Assembly: GCA_002633005.1 (NCBI GenBank)
Contig: NMRA01000063.1
Location: 730,427 to 794,426, forward strand
Origin: Phoronis australis
Taxonomy: Eukaryota > Phoronida > Phoronidae
Direction of reading: 5' to 3'
Length of the DNA stretch: 64,000 nucleotides
A program made the translations under genes and the position numbers. The notes under the pieces were generated by a model that had not been told where the DNA came from, did not search any database, and worked only from the letters and a program-made list of their open reading frames with translations. Shown here one piece after another: positions 30,200 through 41,600 of the stretch (positions are counted from its first letter, which is position 1; every line of letters starts with the position of its first letter).

Positions 30200-30804
30200 A
30201 AATCTTCGTCGGATGAGCTCTTGACTAAGTCGGGATTGGCGCCGGGCGAGGTGCCATGTAGACGTTCTTTATTCTGCGTTCTGTTTCAAAATGAATTATT
30301 TTCATCATTTCATCATAACCAATGCTTATATAAAAATGAAACAATTAAAGTCTACGTGTCATTAGATGTAATGCCTTTGGAGCATTTGTGAGTGCAAATG
30401 TTGAGAAGCCAGCAGTGAATAAACTACTGCGTTGCCGGCTTTTGATGCCGGCAATAAAGGAAAATTGACCGGGCACTGAGGCCGTGTGAGCGCATGATAA
30501 TTCAGTGTTTACTGACAGAAAGCTGTTGTGAAACAATAACTCGATTTTATATGCTATGGTCACATGTTAGGGAAACCTTTATTAGAAATACAAATACATT
30601 ATTCAAATCATTGCTACTGTGCAGTCTTTGCCTTGACGGTCTGTGGATGGGGAACCCGACTTCGCGGCCCCCGACAAGTAAGTAGTAAGCAGTTTCGTGG
30701 CTAATTCACATAAATAATTACGAGTACATCATTTCTTTGTCTCACTATTATAGTCTTTTCGTGACTGGAGGTTTAGTTTCTAACTCAAGCTGGTTTATGT
30801 TCCT
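30200..30804. other. Intergenic DNA with one short hairpin
   Basis: No gene recognised. A perfect 8-bp stem (ttgccggc ttttgat gccggcaa) sits at about 30433-30455. It is not the histone 3' stem-loop consensus. Confidence 0.55.
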
Positions 30805-30946
30805 NNNNNNNNNNNNNNNNNNNNNNNNNNNNNNNNNNNNNNNNNNNNNNNNNNNNNNNNNNNNNNNNNNNNNNNNNNNNNNNNNNNNNNNNNNNNNNNN
30901 NNNNNNNNNNNNNNNNNNNNNNNNNNNNNNNNNNNNNNNNNNNNNN
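30805..30946. other. Assembly gap (142 Ns)
   Basis: Run of N; reading frames drawn through it are artefacts. Confidence 0.99.
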
Positions 30947-30979
30947 GACGGGCCTGATCGGGTTCCGAGCCACTGGCCT

Positions 30980-31438
30980 GGATAACAAGCGTTTCAATAG
31001 AACTCATCAAAAAATCACAAGTCTAAACAACACAGATCTAGGTTTTCTTGTCTGTATTTCATGGAAGAATAATTCGAATTTATCTCCGAACAGACCTCAA
31101 CCTCCTGCTACGGACCTTGGTAAATTGGGCTGCCGAACTTTGTAGGCTACGGTGTGTCCAAATACCAATAAATCCGTAACAGTGAAATAAAACAACACCG
31201 TTTTTATAAGAACTCGGTGTATTTTTAAGGGTTTTACGTTGAAGTTTGATGATTTATTGGTGTTAAACGATGAATTCAAGCGATAAGCTGACACCAGTAT
31301 CCCGTGTTGTGAACTGCTGAACAGACTGCGTGTGAAACCAATGACATCAATGGATAATTTCAACACCTCCGTCTGCCGTCAGGTAACGCAACCGCACGTG
31401 CCGTTATCGAGTAGAACTACTCGATCTAAATTGATACA
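30980..31438 (-). repeat. Dispersed repeat, copy at gap 2 (inverse of 16495-16955)
   Basis: Reverse-complement partner of the copy at 16495-16955, with the same terminal hairpin (TCGAGT..ACTCGA). Divergence is roughly 15-20 percent by eye. It ends within about 35 bp of the N gap. Confidence 0.75.
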
Positions 31439-31904
31439 AAATAGGTTGTTTTTGGGTGGCATTCTCTTCTAACGTGTCTCTGGAGATTTTCATGATGATT
31501 TAAAAGTCTTCTCGACTTCGTCACATGAACTAGTCTCAATTTTGTGCACATCTAGGTATGAGTCGCGCCACCAGCAAAATTTAAGTTGGAACATCTGTCT
31601 ACACACACAGATTTTTAGCATACGAAAAGTCGTATACGAAAAAGTGTAGTGAGCATACAGGGTTTTAGACAACTGCCAAATATTTTTAAAAGAGCATAAG
31701 GAGCATCGACGGCCGCGTAAAAACCCAACGCTTGAATATCAGCTCATAGTATGTAACCAAAAACGACAAAAAGCACTTAATTATCAATTTATTAAGCTGA
31801 ATCACGTTGACTGATGGGCTAATGTATGTCGCAACAATTGAAAAACGGGCAAATGCATCAGGAAACAAATCACATGAAAACATTTTCACGGAACCAAACA
31901 CACT
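31439..31904. other. Intergenic DNA, nothing recognised
   Basis: Short ORFs on the - strand only. No domain, exon or repeat identified. Confidence 0.6.
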
Positions 31905-32205
31905 CTACACCGTGGTGAAAAGATATCATAAAACCAGTTCGCTGAGGGACCAGATATACGCTGAGAGTCATTATCTACACAAATAATCTGGCCTGGTCCA
32001 CCATGTGACCAAAAGTACACATGTGCTTATTATCCCTATAAAAATAGTCTATCTGTAGCGTGACCAAACAGTTCCGGTTGAGGTAAAGTACACTGTGGTA
32101 AAAAGAAGACTAGATCGTCGAGGGACCAGAAATACACTGAGAGTCAATATCTACACAAATAATCTGTTCTGGTCCGTCGAGAGACTAGAAGTTCGCTATG
32201 CTAAA
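31905..32205. repeat. Dispersed ~115-bp repeat, copies 1 and 2
   Basis: Two diverged copies (31905-32020 and 32088-32205) share a gtggtaaaaaga start, gagggaccaga, ctgagagtca, atctacacaaataatctg and a ggtccgtcgagagac-like block. A third is at 33608-33715. No coding content. Confidence 0.7.
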
Positions 32206-32469
32206 TATCTCTAAAAATACTACCGGGGTTTTCCGTAGATAAACCCACCCGATGAAACGCCCATGTGCGCTTATTTGGAAAATTATTATTTGGTGTTGCA
32301 ATTTGTCATGTCAAGTGTCCAAATTTAGTTTTGTGGAGCATTTATCATTTATAAAAACGAACAGAGTTGCCTAACTGCATTGATTAACATAAAAATATTT
32401 AAAACAGTTTTAAGTAGAAAATCAGTCATTAAACCTCTTAATCAACGTGTATTCAGTCCATGTCAATGT

Positions 32470-32880
32470 TTTCATCCACCTTCTCTGAATTTCTTTCCAC
32501 CTCCGAGTCGCTGAAGGGATCCCGCGACTTGCCGGATATCCGCATTGTACCACATGTGTTCGCGAATCCGGGCGTTGAGGAATTCGGTAGAGACCATTTG
32601 CCCATCAGCAGCTATGCCGCAACATCCAAACGCTCTGATAATAATGACGTCCTGCGATATTTGCCGCACGGCTGAAGATACAAATTCTAGGAGTTTTTCG
32701 TAGGATGGGCGGCGGCGATACCCTTTCGGGGGTATATTCTTTCTGGCCGTTTTCAAGCCAATACCGATACGGCTCTCGCAACCTAGCTTTGAACGGAGGG
32801 TTAACAGAAACATCAAATGGCCGATGGAAATAAGTAATTCTGGACGGAATTATCTTCACGCCAATATTCAATTGTCGAAA
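32470..32880 (-). pseudogene. Pogo/Tigger-type DDE transposase fragment
   Basis: The - strand reads FDVSVNPPFKARLRE.YRYWLE in one frame and YRRRPSYEKLLEFVSSAV, then AFGCCGIAADGQM, in another. This is the order of the pogo-family DDE_1 C-terminal region (LDVSVNKPFK, RRPSY, KSFKKCGI..DG). A frameshift around 32730 separates them; the DDE residues lie upstream and are not preserved recognisably. Confidence 0.75.
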
Positions 32881-33384
32881 CTCTGCGGATACAGTTTATA
32901 CACAGTGGCTCCGGTGTGCGTTCATTAGCTAAGTGGATTTGTCAGTGTTGAAATAAGGACCTAGCCTCATCATACTGTCTGTATGTATTGCATAAAGCGA
33001 CTCGGCGTTCATCGATCCCCTACCTGGACTTCAATGTTGTTGGGTACACACTTGATCGGTACAGCATAAAAGTAGTCAAAGACGGACTTACGGTTGGGCA
33101 CCTACCCGAATTTGTTATTTTTTCTGTTCACAATACGAGGTGGGAGTATTCAAGCCGTAGTTCATAGATTTTCTGCTGACAGAGCTTGGGTGCGATCATC
33201 TTTGCCACAAGGAGGTCTGGAAGTGTCATGCACATTAATTTTCAATTTGCAAAACTTAATAAGCTGCTACACAATTAACGTTGTTAACAGGTATCAACGT
33301 ATTCACAGCATTTCGTTAAAGGACTACCAATCCACCCAGACTGGGCTGTTTTAGTTACAAAAATCATATCGCACTTCATGCTGG

Positions 33385-33480
33385 TATTTACGTAGCCCCC
33401 CTTTTCCGAATAAACGCCCGGGCGTTTATTGGGTATTTACGTAGCCCCCCTTTTCCGAATAAACGCCCGGGCGTTTATTG
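33385..33480. repeat. Two ~48-bp copies, each with a perfect 22-bp palindrome
   Basis: A unit starting gtatttacgtagcccccctt occurs twice. Each copy contains the palindrome AATAAACGCCC/GGGCGTTTATT at 33409-33430 and 33458-33479. A degraded third version (ttttccgaatacgcgccc) follows at about 33511. Confidence 0.9.
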
Positions 33481-33607
33481 GTGTAACTAAAATGCCGGAA
33501 AATTTTCGTTTTCCGAATACGCGCCCAGGGGCCTATCTACGGAATACCCCGATAAAACTGCCGCGAGACCAATAAGTACTAACTGCTCAATAGACAGTTT
33601 TACAAGG

Positions 33608-33715
33608 CACACTGTGGTAAAAATATTACAAGATCAGTTGGCCGAGAGAGTCAATAGCTACACAAATAAACTGGCCTAGTCCGTCGCGAGACCTAAAGTA
33701 CACTATGCAAAGAGC
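33608..33715. repeat. Dispersed ~115-bp repeat, copy 3
   Basis: Shares the gtggtaaaaat start, gagagtcaatagctacacaa, and the ggcctagtccgtcgcgagac block with the copies at 31905-32205. Confidence 0.65.
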
Positions 33716-35370
33716 CTGAATTGAAAACTGCTCCCTATACATTTTTTAATCCCCAGTGGTTGCTCATACATGTATTTTATACATCTTGCTGTTACTCATT
33801 GACAAAACTTTGCGCACTTTCACTCAAACAAGAAAGACTTGCTGAACACACGCCTTGAGTTGCTCTGGAGAAAGCGCTTTAGTTGATGACCAGTGACGTG
33901 TCTAGCCTTTCGTTGTTTCGTAATGCATGGCTATCAGTGATAACCCAGCAACCCTTTCCTCAGACATAGTAGAAACGTTGCACGTCGATTCGCCTGAATA
34001 TCAGGGTTGCGGTACCTGATTGTTTTCTCTAATCAAATCAAAACATATCTTAGAGTAAAGACGCTATTTACCTAAAAAATCAGCTATATATCTGCTTTTT
34101 CCGCGGTGGGTCCATCTAAGTGCTTAGCTGCTTCGAAAGTATCGACGGAAGCGCGCACAATTGAACTCCGCGCGATTTACCGATGAGCCACGACAACTCG
34201 AAATGCGTTGCTTTTCGTGAGTACAGCAAATCGCAATGCAAAGAAATTACATTTTCAGGTTGAACCCCCTCAAATTTTTCGAGATGGTTTACTTGGAGTT
34301 TAAACAAGCTGGCGTGCCGTTTTCGTTTTGTTGGTGACGTTTATTTTTTAATTTTTAATTTTTGGTCCTGTCTCAAGGGGGGGGGGTAAACCCCCTGAAC
34401 CCCCCTGTAGATCCGCCACTGCAGAGTCGATTTCTTCCTGAACGACGCTCCACAACATACACACAGTCCTTTGCCACATGCACCAGTTGCACTACTCTTT
34501 TTTGCAGGCGTAGACGTTATAATATATAACACCCTAAATAGTGGCAGCAGTTCAACTGCAAAAAGAATTGTGAGTGTCTTAGTGCAGGGCAAATAAGCTT
34601 GCACACAAAAATAAACGGCGGGAGACATTCACTGTTTTTTTAACCATTCTTTAAGTAGCAGTCTATACCGGTTTTCTTAAAATAGAGAACGGCAAAATTT
34701 GAAACTTAAATTTAAGCAAAAGACATGTATATACTTGACAAAAAGCGCGGGGTTCCCTGATTAGCGATATGCCAACACATAATCCTGAAATAGACCAAAC
34801 CAACAGGTAACCTGGACATGTCATCTATATTTAGGAGCCGTCTTAACTGCTTACCTTCTGAAAAGTGAAGATTTACACTTCATTTGCTTTGAGATAATCA
34901 TTGGGCCTAGGTAATTTGAGCAGGAGCCCCGCGTTTCGACTTATACTTACGCGCCCGCAATTGCTAATGCGGCGACACTGCGCATAAGTGCTGTAAATAG
35001 CCGAGACATTGAAGTAATAGACTTGTTACTTTCAGGTTAACCTTGAGCTCAAAGCATCCAGATGACGAGCGCATGATCGCGGCAGACCTTACGTTTTTTT
35101 CCAAGCCTCTCACCGCGGCGTTGAGACTACCCCAGGACGGCAACAGCCAGCTAGTGGACACTGTACGACTGGAGAAGTCGAAGTCAGCGGACAGTGCAGG
35201 AAATTAGGTAGATCACTGGACATGGAGAAAATTGGGAAATGATAGCCGTCGATATGGTCATATATGATAGCCCCGCCGTTAAATAAGGCCTTACAAAAAT
35301 AAGAGACCATGAATTTCGTGAAAAACACAATAAAGGCGCATCATTTACAACGTTTCATCAGTACGCACGG
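33716..35370. other. Intergenic DNA, no gene seen
   Basis: No gene recognised. At 34366-34424 a G-run and the inverse of CAGTGGCGGATCTACAGGGG suggest one terminus of a hAT-like MITE. The rest shows no conserved coding signal. Confidence 0.55.
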
Positions 35371-35429
35371 GGTGACAATCTCGCTGGTTCCTTACGTGCG
35401 GCACGCAAGGAATCAGCGAGGGTGACAAT
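35371..35429. mobile_element. 41-bp imperfect palindrome flanked by 9-bp direct repeats
   Basis: GGTGACAAT at 35371-35379 and 35421-35429 brackets a 41-bp near-palindrome (35380-35420) with arms starting CTCGCTG and ending CAGCGAG, 18 of 20 positions paired. The structure resembles a minimal insertion with target duplication. Confidence 0.6.
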
Positions 35430-35658
35430 ATTACCACGTGAATGAATAGAAATTTGTTTTTATATTTTATATTCCTGTACAACTAATCATACAGAGCATT
35501 TTAACTCTTCCTAAGTTCGCAGCCCCTTCGGGCGGCCCTCATGCAGATTTTCTCGCCCCTCCAGCATAATGTAGTATAATGACATCATCAACGAAACTTA
35601 AACAAGGCCTCGACAGCTGAGAAGCCGGTGGGCACCGGCTCAGGAATTACTTATGGAC

Positions 35659-35797
35659 GGCGCACCATAGGGGGCTGAGAGGGCTATAGCCCCACTTTTT
35701 TCAGTGCTACGCCGCACATGGTCTATAGATGGTGCACCACAGGGGGGAAAGGGGGCTTTAGCCCCCCACTTTTTTCAGTGCTGCACCGCCCATGTTA
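35659..35797. repeat. ~72-bp tandem duplication, G-rich
   Basis: Two copies contain gcaccatagggggctgagag or gcaccacagggggg, then agccccacttttttcagtgct and a cgccgc or accgcc end. Probably part of a degraded MITE. Confidence 0.65.
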
Positions 35798-35984
35798 CTA
35801 GAGTGTGCGTTTCGCGATATCTCGTAAAAATATTGCTAGTTCACCTGTCCTGTATTTGAAAACATCAAAATACTAACCGACAGCAAAACCTACAGGCTTT
35901 AAATGCTGAAACGCTGGGTGCTGAAAGGTTGCGGTAACGGGGTGTATTTTCACGTCCCTGTGGTCTCGCGTCGCACGCCCATAT

Positions 35985-36550
35985 GAAAATATTCAATAGG
36001 ATCCTATAGGAATTCCCATAGGATCCTGTAGGAATTCGTATAGGATCCTATAGGAATTCTTATAAGAATATCGATATCGTATAGGAAATTTTTCACAAAT
36101 CTGTAACAAATAGCCTAAGAATACATAGAAAAATATGGGTTTGTGTTTATCAGCTCTTCTGAGTCACTAATTTTTGTAAATTTTAATATTCAGGCGAGTC
36201 TTAATACATGTACGTTAATTGCTTCGTAAAATCCTATTGAACTTCCAATAGAATCCTATTGAACTGCCTACTGGATATACGAAAGTCTTATACGAATTCC
36301 TATAGGGTTTCTTATAGGATATCCTAAAGGATTTCTATAGGATTTCCAATTGGATGCTTTAGGAAATGTTTTAGGATCCTATTGGATTTCCTAAAGGATC
36401 CAATAGGAAATTCTATAGGATCCAATAGGAAATCCCATGGGATTCCTATATGAAATCCTATAGGATTTCCTACAAGAAATCCTAAAGGATTTCCTATAGG
36501 ATACTATTGAACTTCCTATAGGATCTTGTTGAACTTATAGAATCCTACTG
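35985..36550. repeat. Cluster of CCTATAGG palindromes, block 1
   Basis: Dense, irregularly spaced words based on TCCTATAGGA and AATCCTATTGGA-like variants with GAATTC and GGATCC joins. The motif is self-complementary, so either strand reads the same. The centre (36070-36230) is less dense. Confidence 0.85.
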
Positions 36551-37079
36551 AATTTCTTGTAGATGAAATTCTCTTAAAACATAACATAAAGAGTAAACTA
36601 TACAGCTGTCATTATAGATGTTTCATTTCTGGTGTTGTAAATTATAATTTTGTATATTAACTTCTAAGGAAACGTTTTCATTATGTGTAAGGCTTAGTGG
36701 CTAAAATGGATAGTTTCTCAAGTGGACAACAGGTGTCACTGAAAGGCGATTCAATAAACAGTTATCTTTACTGCAATTAAAACACTCGACATAAGCTTAC
36801 AGCTTTGACTATCAGAGAATAACATATAAAAGCCTATAGCATTCAGCATTTAAATATAAGTTACTTTAACATGTTTTGAAAAAAGAACACGCAAGTCATT
36901 TGTAGCCCCAGTTTAGTGCACCATTTGTAACATATATTGATATCCTACTGTAGACCTCGTTTAAGAACAGTTTAGACTACTGTACAAGAACTTTGAGGTT
37001 ACCTGTCTTCCAGATGAATTTCTTTTGTTGAAAACATTGTTGTTTTATTGTATTATGTATGCATTGAAAAAGTCATGAT

Positions 37080-37300
37080 GGGAAATCGAAATCCTAATGG
37101 ATTTCTCAAAAGCTTTATAAAATTCCTATAGGGTTTCCTATAGGATATCCTAAAGGATTCCTATAGGATCTAATAGAAAATCCTATAGGAAATCATATAG
37201 GATCCAATAGGAATTCAATTGGATTTTGGCCCAATATCCTATAGGAATCCTATAGGATTTCCTATAGGAATCGAACAGGAAATCCTATTGGAATTTTTCG
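37080..37300. repeat. Cluster of CCTATAGG palindromes, block 2
   Basis: Same word family as block 1 (tcctataggaatcctatagg and variants), about 530 bp further right. A small stray piece occurs at 42898-42928 inside the LRR gene. 37300-38387 is otherwise featureless intergenic sequence. Confidence 0.85.
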
Positions 37301-38387
37301 TAAGGGCATTCACGTCTGTGATAAAAGTGCTTGAATGTGGTTGTAGATAAGTTCCGTGGTAGGGTTTTTGCGGGGTCAAAGTTTCACTTCCCAAAGTCAT
37401 AAACATTCTTCTTAGTAACCGTAACTAAGAGTACTGAGCATCGTCTACTCGGTAGCTGACACTCTTGATGCAGCAGTCTGTAGCCACTCTGACAGTATCG
37501 CTCTAGTACACGTGACCTGGTTTCAGTAAAATGTGACACTGCAACGTAAAGTTTTGGTATTGTTGTCAGTAAGTATTGGAAAATTTCAGTTTTAAAAAGC
37601 CTAGCTCTTCAACAGCCTCAAATGGGAAACGCCTACGACCGGCCATTTGTTTATTTAACTTAAAACTATTCTCTCGCGCGCTGTGTGACATATCAGAAAC
37701 TTGGCTAATAAACTCTACTCAGAGGACTCTACCATAATCATAGCAAATGGTATCAATCATCATGGTGATAAAACAAATGGCCCACATATATTGCAGCACA
37801 ACCCTGTCAAAACTAGTGGCACATAGACACTTTAAACTGGCAATGGCCTATCATTGTTTACAAAGGTTTGAGACATATTAGGCCTATGCGTGATTGAGCT
37901 AATGTACAAATTGAGTTTACATGGTGAGTAAAGAAGAAATGTAACTTTAATTAAAAGTTTCAAAACAGAAGACAATAAGTGCATTTTCCTAGTTACAGTA
38001 ACTAGTATAAAACACAATAATAAAAGTCATTTAGTATGAGCTGTTGCTGAACTTTAAGCGAATTACCTGAACACAATAGGTAATGTTTTTATTATCATTA
38101 AACACAAAAATTAATGCACGTAAACCTCATTTAGAAAAATGCCTGCAAGAATTATTGCAATAAAATTTATCATAACTGAACGCCTTCTAATAGTCATATA
38201 TTGTTTAACTGGAAGCAGAGAGGGACTATTGCGGATTGTGAACAAGGAAATAATATAGTTGACAAAGAACGTAACCAATTCATGGGAAATAAAAAGCCCG
38301 TTCTGCCGCGGAAGGGCACGTAACTGTAAACAACCGAACGTTTTATAACGAAACTATGAAGTGCGTACAGCCCAGTGGAGTCAGCTA

Positions 38388-38612
38388 ATGTACGAGTGGA
38401 ATCGCCAGCAAATCAACATGGGAGGTAACATCCAGAAACCGCAAAACGGGCCAAAACATGCTGAAGAGACAAACTCCATGAAACGGAAATACTTAGAAAA
38501 TAATCAAGTGTGGCCGTGTCTGTTGCGAAATCAAAAAATCGAAGAAGTCAGACGACACATCGCAAAAGGAGAAGCAGACGGGGCATTGAGAACAATCCAA
38601 ATTCTCAAAGAG
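38388..38612 (+). CDS. LRR gene exon 1 (probable start MYEWNRQQ)
   Basis: In-frame ATG at 38388; the frame opens after a TAA at 38346. It encodes a hydrophilic segment including MKRKYLENNQVWPCLL and AKGEADGALRTIQILKE, ending at donor gtgagc (38613) in phase 0. An acceptor-like tacag precedes it at 38366-38370, so it could instead be an internal exon. Confidence 0.6.
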
Positions 38613-41600
38613 GTGAGCCTCCAAACAAATTATTGGCGCAATTAAGAACGTGAAAACAGCAAGAGCGAAACAATGAATATCAAAATTTACAAATCATTCA
38701 ATTTATTTTTGGGGTAGTCAGTCATTGCTATGGTCACACCTTGTCCAAACGTTGCATAACCCTATCGAAAAATATGCAAATCTGGTTAACTTGGCAACAT
38801 CATACATCCTGAGATAACGCTTGATTGGATTCACGTGAAACTGTAATATAATCCATTTTATGCATTGTACGCCAAAACGCGGTAAGAACAAATTGTTTTT
38901 GAAATGTATTATTTATGCATGTTATCAAAAGTAGGACTTTCAAAATTTTCAAGAAAAAAAAATAAGAAGTTGCATAAAGCGAAATGATATCTTAGAAAAC
39001 TGCAACAGCGTTTTTGAGATGTCACGTTGAACAGATGGAATTGCACTAAGACATGGACACGTGAACCAATCAACAACAGATTGTAAACAAGTTATCAATC
39101 AAATTCTACAGGAATATGTACAGGAATATGTAACGCCTATATGTACTTTTACTGAGTTCACACCTATAGTTTTCTAGATATATGGCTAAGTACGAAGACC
39201 AGTCAAAAACACAATATTAAGGTTTTAACTACCCTTAAATAAAAAACATCTATGGCAAAAACTGGTCAGTACATTCATCTTCCTACAACAAACTTGAGGA
39301 ATAAAGACACTATACAAGATGGTGATTTTATCGAATCCTCGAAGACCATTGCTTTACATAATTTTTCAATTTTCCAGTAATTTTCACGGAGATCAATAGT
39401 TGCCACTGACACACATCCTTCTTCATTTAAATATTTCGGATAAAAACGACTCTTAATTGCGTGTCACTCGAAAGTCGAAGAGGATTCGTTTACAGTATGA
39501 ACAACGAGATAAAATACGAGATTCAACGAAACAATAACACAGATCATCTCAATGGTCAACCCACACATAGTTCACAACCAAATTGTCACAAACAACGTGA
39601 TTTGAAACAAGCCCATTCAGTGCTCGTACATAGATGGTTCATACATTCTTGAGATTATATTCTGTAAAGACTGCTAGGGTGTCCAGGGAGATGAAACAGA
39701 ATTTAGAATGTTAATACTAGACACAATATGACTGCTCCAAGACATTCGACTTCTTGACATCACGTGACTTCGTTTATCCAGGGCTCGAAATCCAATCACC
39801 ACTGGTGTAAATTGCAGACGCTAATATGCGATGCACAGCAAAGTTGCGCGCACCCTAACTCGTGGGTCAAACTGGCATTTAAATGGTTCGCTTCTAGAAG
39901 AGATCTACGAACACTAGTAATGGCACTACGATAAATAAATGGTTCGCTTCTAGAAGAGATCACTAGACACTACGGTAAATAAATGTAGCCAATTCCTGGA
40001 TTAACGTTGAATTTCAGCTGTACCAGGAAAAAAAAGAAGAGGAAGAAAGCGGCTTCAATTTTTTGATAGATGATAGCAGCGACAAACTTATCCAGCAATT
40101 AATACGGATAATAAAGGAGAAAGAAATTCGTTGGAGGCCTAGAGGGGATTTTGTGTGTCACCAACTTTCTATGAATGTGGTCCCACCAAGCACCCGGAAA
40201 AGATCTGAAACGGAAAGTCTACCACCTCTCAAAGATGGGATGACGGAGTTGAACCTACAGGGCTACATTGTGCACGGCACGCTACCGGCAATTATAAGTC
40301 TGTGTCACCAATGTGCCGGTAAACTTCGTTGGTCAGTAAAGATTTTATGATTTTCACAACTTTTACGATTCAGAGAACTTAAAAAGGGTCATAACTGTGA
40401 GTACAACTTGTTCGATTCTATAGCCCAACAACAAGTTGGAAAGTTTACCCCTGTAGCCAATATCTTACACGACTGATTAACTCCATTCTGGCATTTATGG
40501 TTGGAGGGCAAGCTCTCTTTTGTTCGATAATTGCTCAAATCTCCCATAAGTTCGTATCTACCCTGACTGGGCTGGGCTGTTAAAAATAAAAGTAAAGTTT
40601 TAACATATTTGAACATAAACCAATAGCATTTATGAAATCTTCGTCAAATCATGATCATGTTTAGTTTTTGAATCGCCAAAATCGCCCATTGAACTGCAAC
40701 CTAAGTTACGACTATCTATTCATTCACTCAGAGCTTGACTGGTCTGTAATAAGCCTGGTAGATAATTGGCCTGTTGTTTGTCATGAAAGACAAAAGAATG
40801 TGTTAGGCAGTTAACAAAGAAGCTAGATGTTGTCACACGCTCAGAACCCCCTATGTCTGGTAAAGCCACTGAACGGGAAAACGCTGTCATGTAAATTGGC
40901 CCGGCCTTCGCTTCACAAAGGAATAGCACAACTTGTTCACTACCTAACAAAACTACATAATGTGCGTCTTGTGAAAGGAACAAAACGCTCTTGTTAACGA
41001 CAGTCTTTTGTTCGTTTTCATCACTTTAAAGAACTAAAAAGACGTTTTATCGATGAAAGTTTTGCATCCATGAATATCCATATTTTTCTCAAAACAGCTA
41101 TAAATTCATCCAAGAACTCAACTTTTGATTTACGATCACTTACTTAACCGGAGTGCTCTCAAGTAGGGCCTAGAACACTGAGTACATGGACAATGATGAA
41201 TTAATTACTATGTAAACATACAATCAAAAACTCATCTCACGTAAACCTTGCATTTAGCTCCAAAATAACTCTATTCTTAGAACACAGGGCTTGGAATGAC
41301 AAAAACAGGAAAAATTTCCAGGCGATGTATCGTTCTACATATAAATAGGTTTGTGCGATAGAAATATATTTTTGCGTTGAAATAGTTTTTGCACGAATAA
41401 AGTCAAAATAATGATAAAAACAGAAGAAAAAAAGGGAACTGGAAATCGAATAAGACAATCAAGAGGAAATCGAAATCAAAAAAGACGAAATCCTCTAAAA
41501 GGAAGAAAACTTCAAGCCCTGAGAACAACTGCAGATAACCCAATGTCTTGACGCAAGTAACCAGTCCAAAGAATGCCGTCCGTGTGCACACAATCGCAGC

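Noticed and set aside
30433-30455. Histone-type 3' stem-loop
   Set aside because: Stem and loop sequence (ttgccggc/gccggcaa with a 7-base loop) do not match the histone consensus, and no histone gene is nearby.
32460-32675. + strand ORF overlapping the pogo-like fragment
   Set aside because: The - strand carries the recognisable transposase motifs; this is its shadow.
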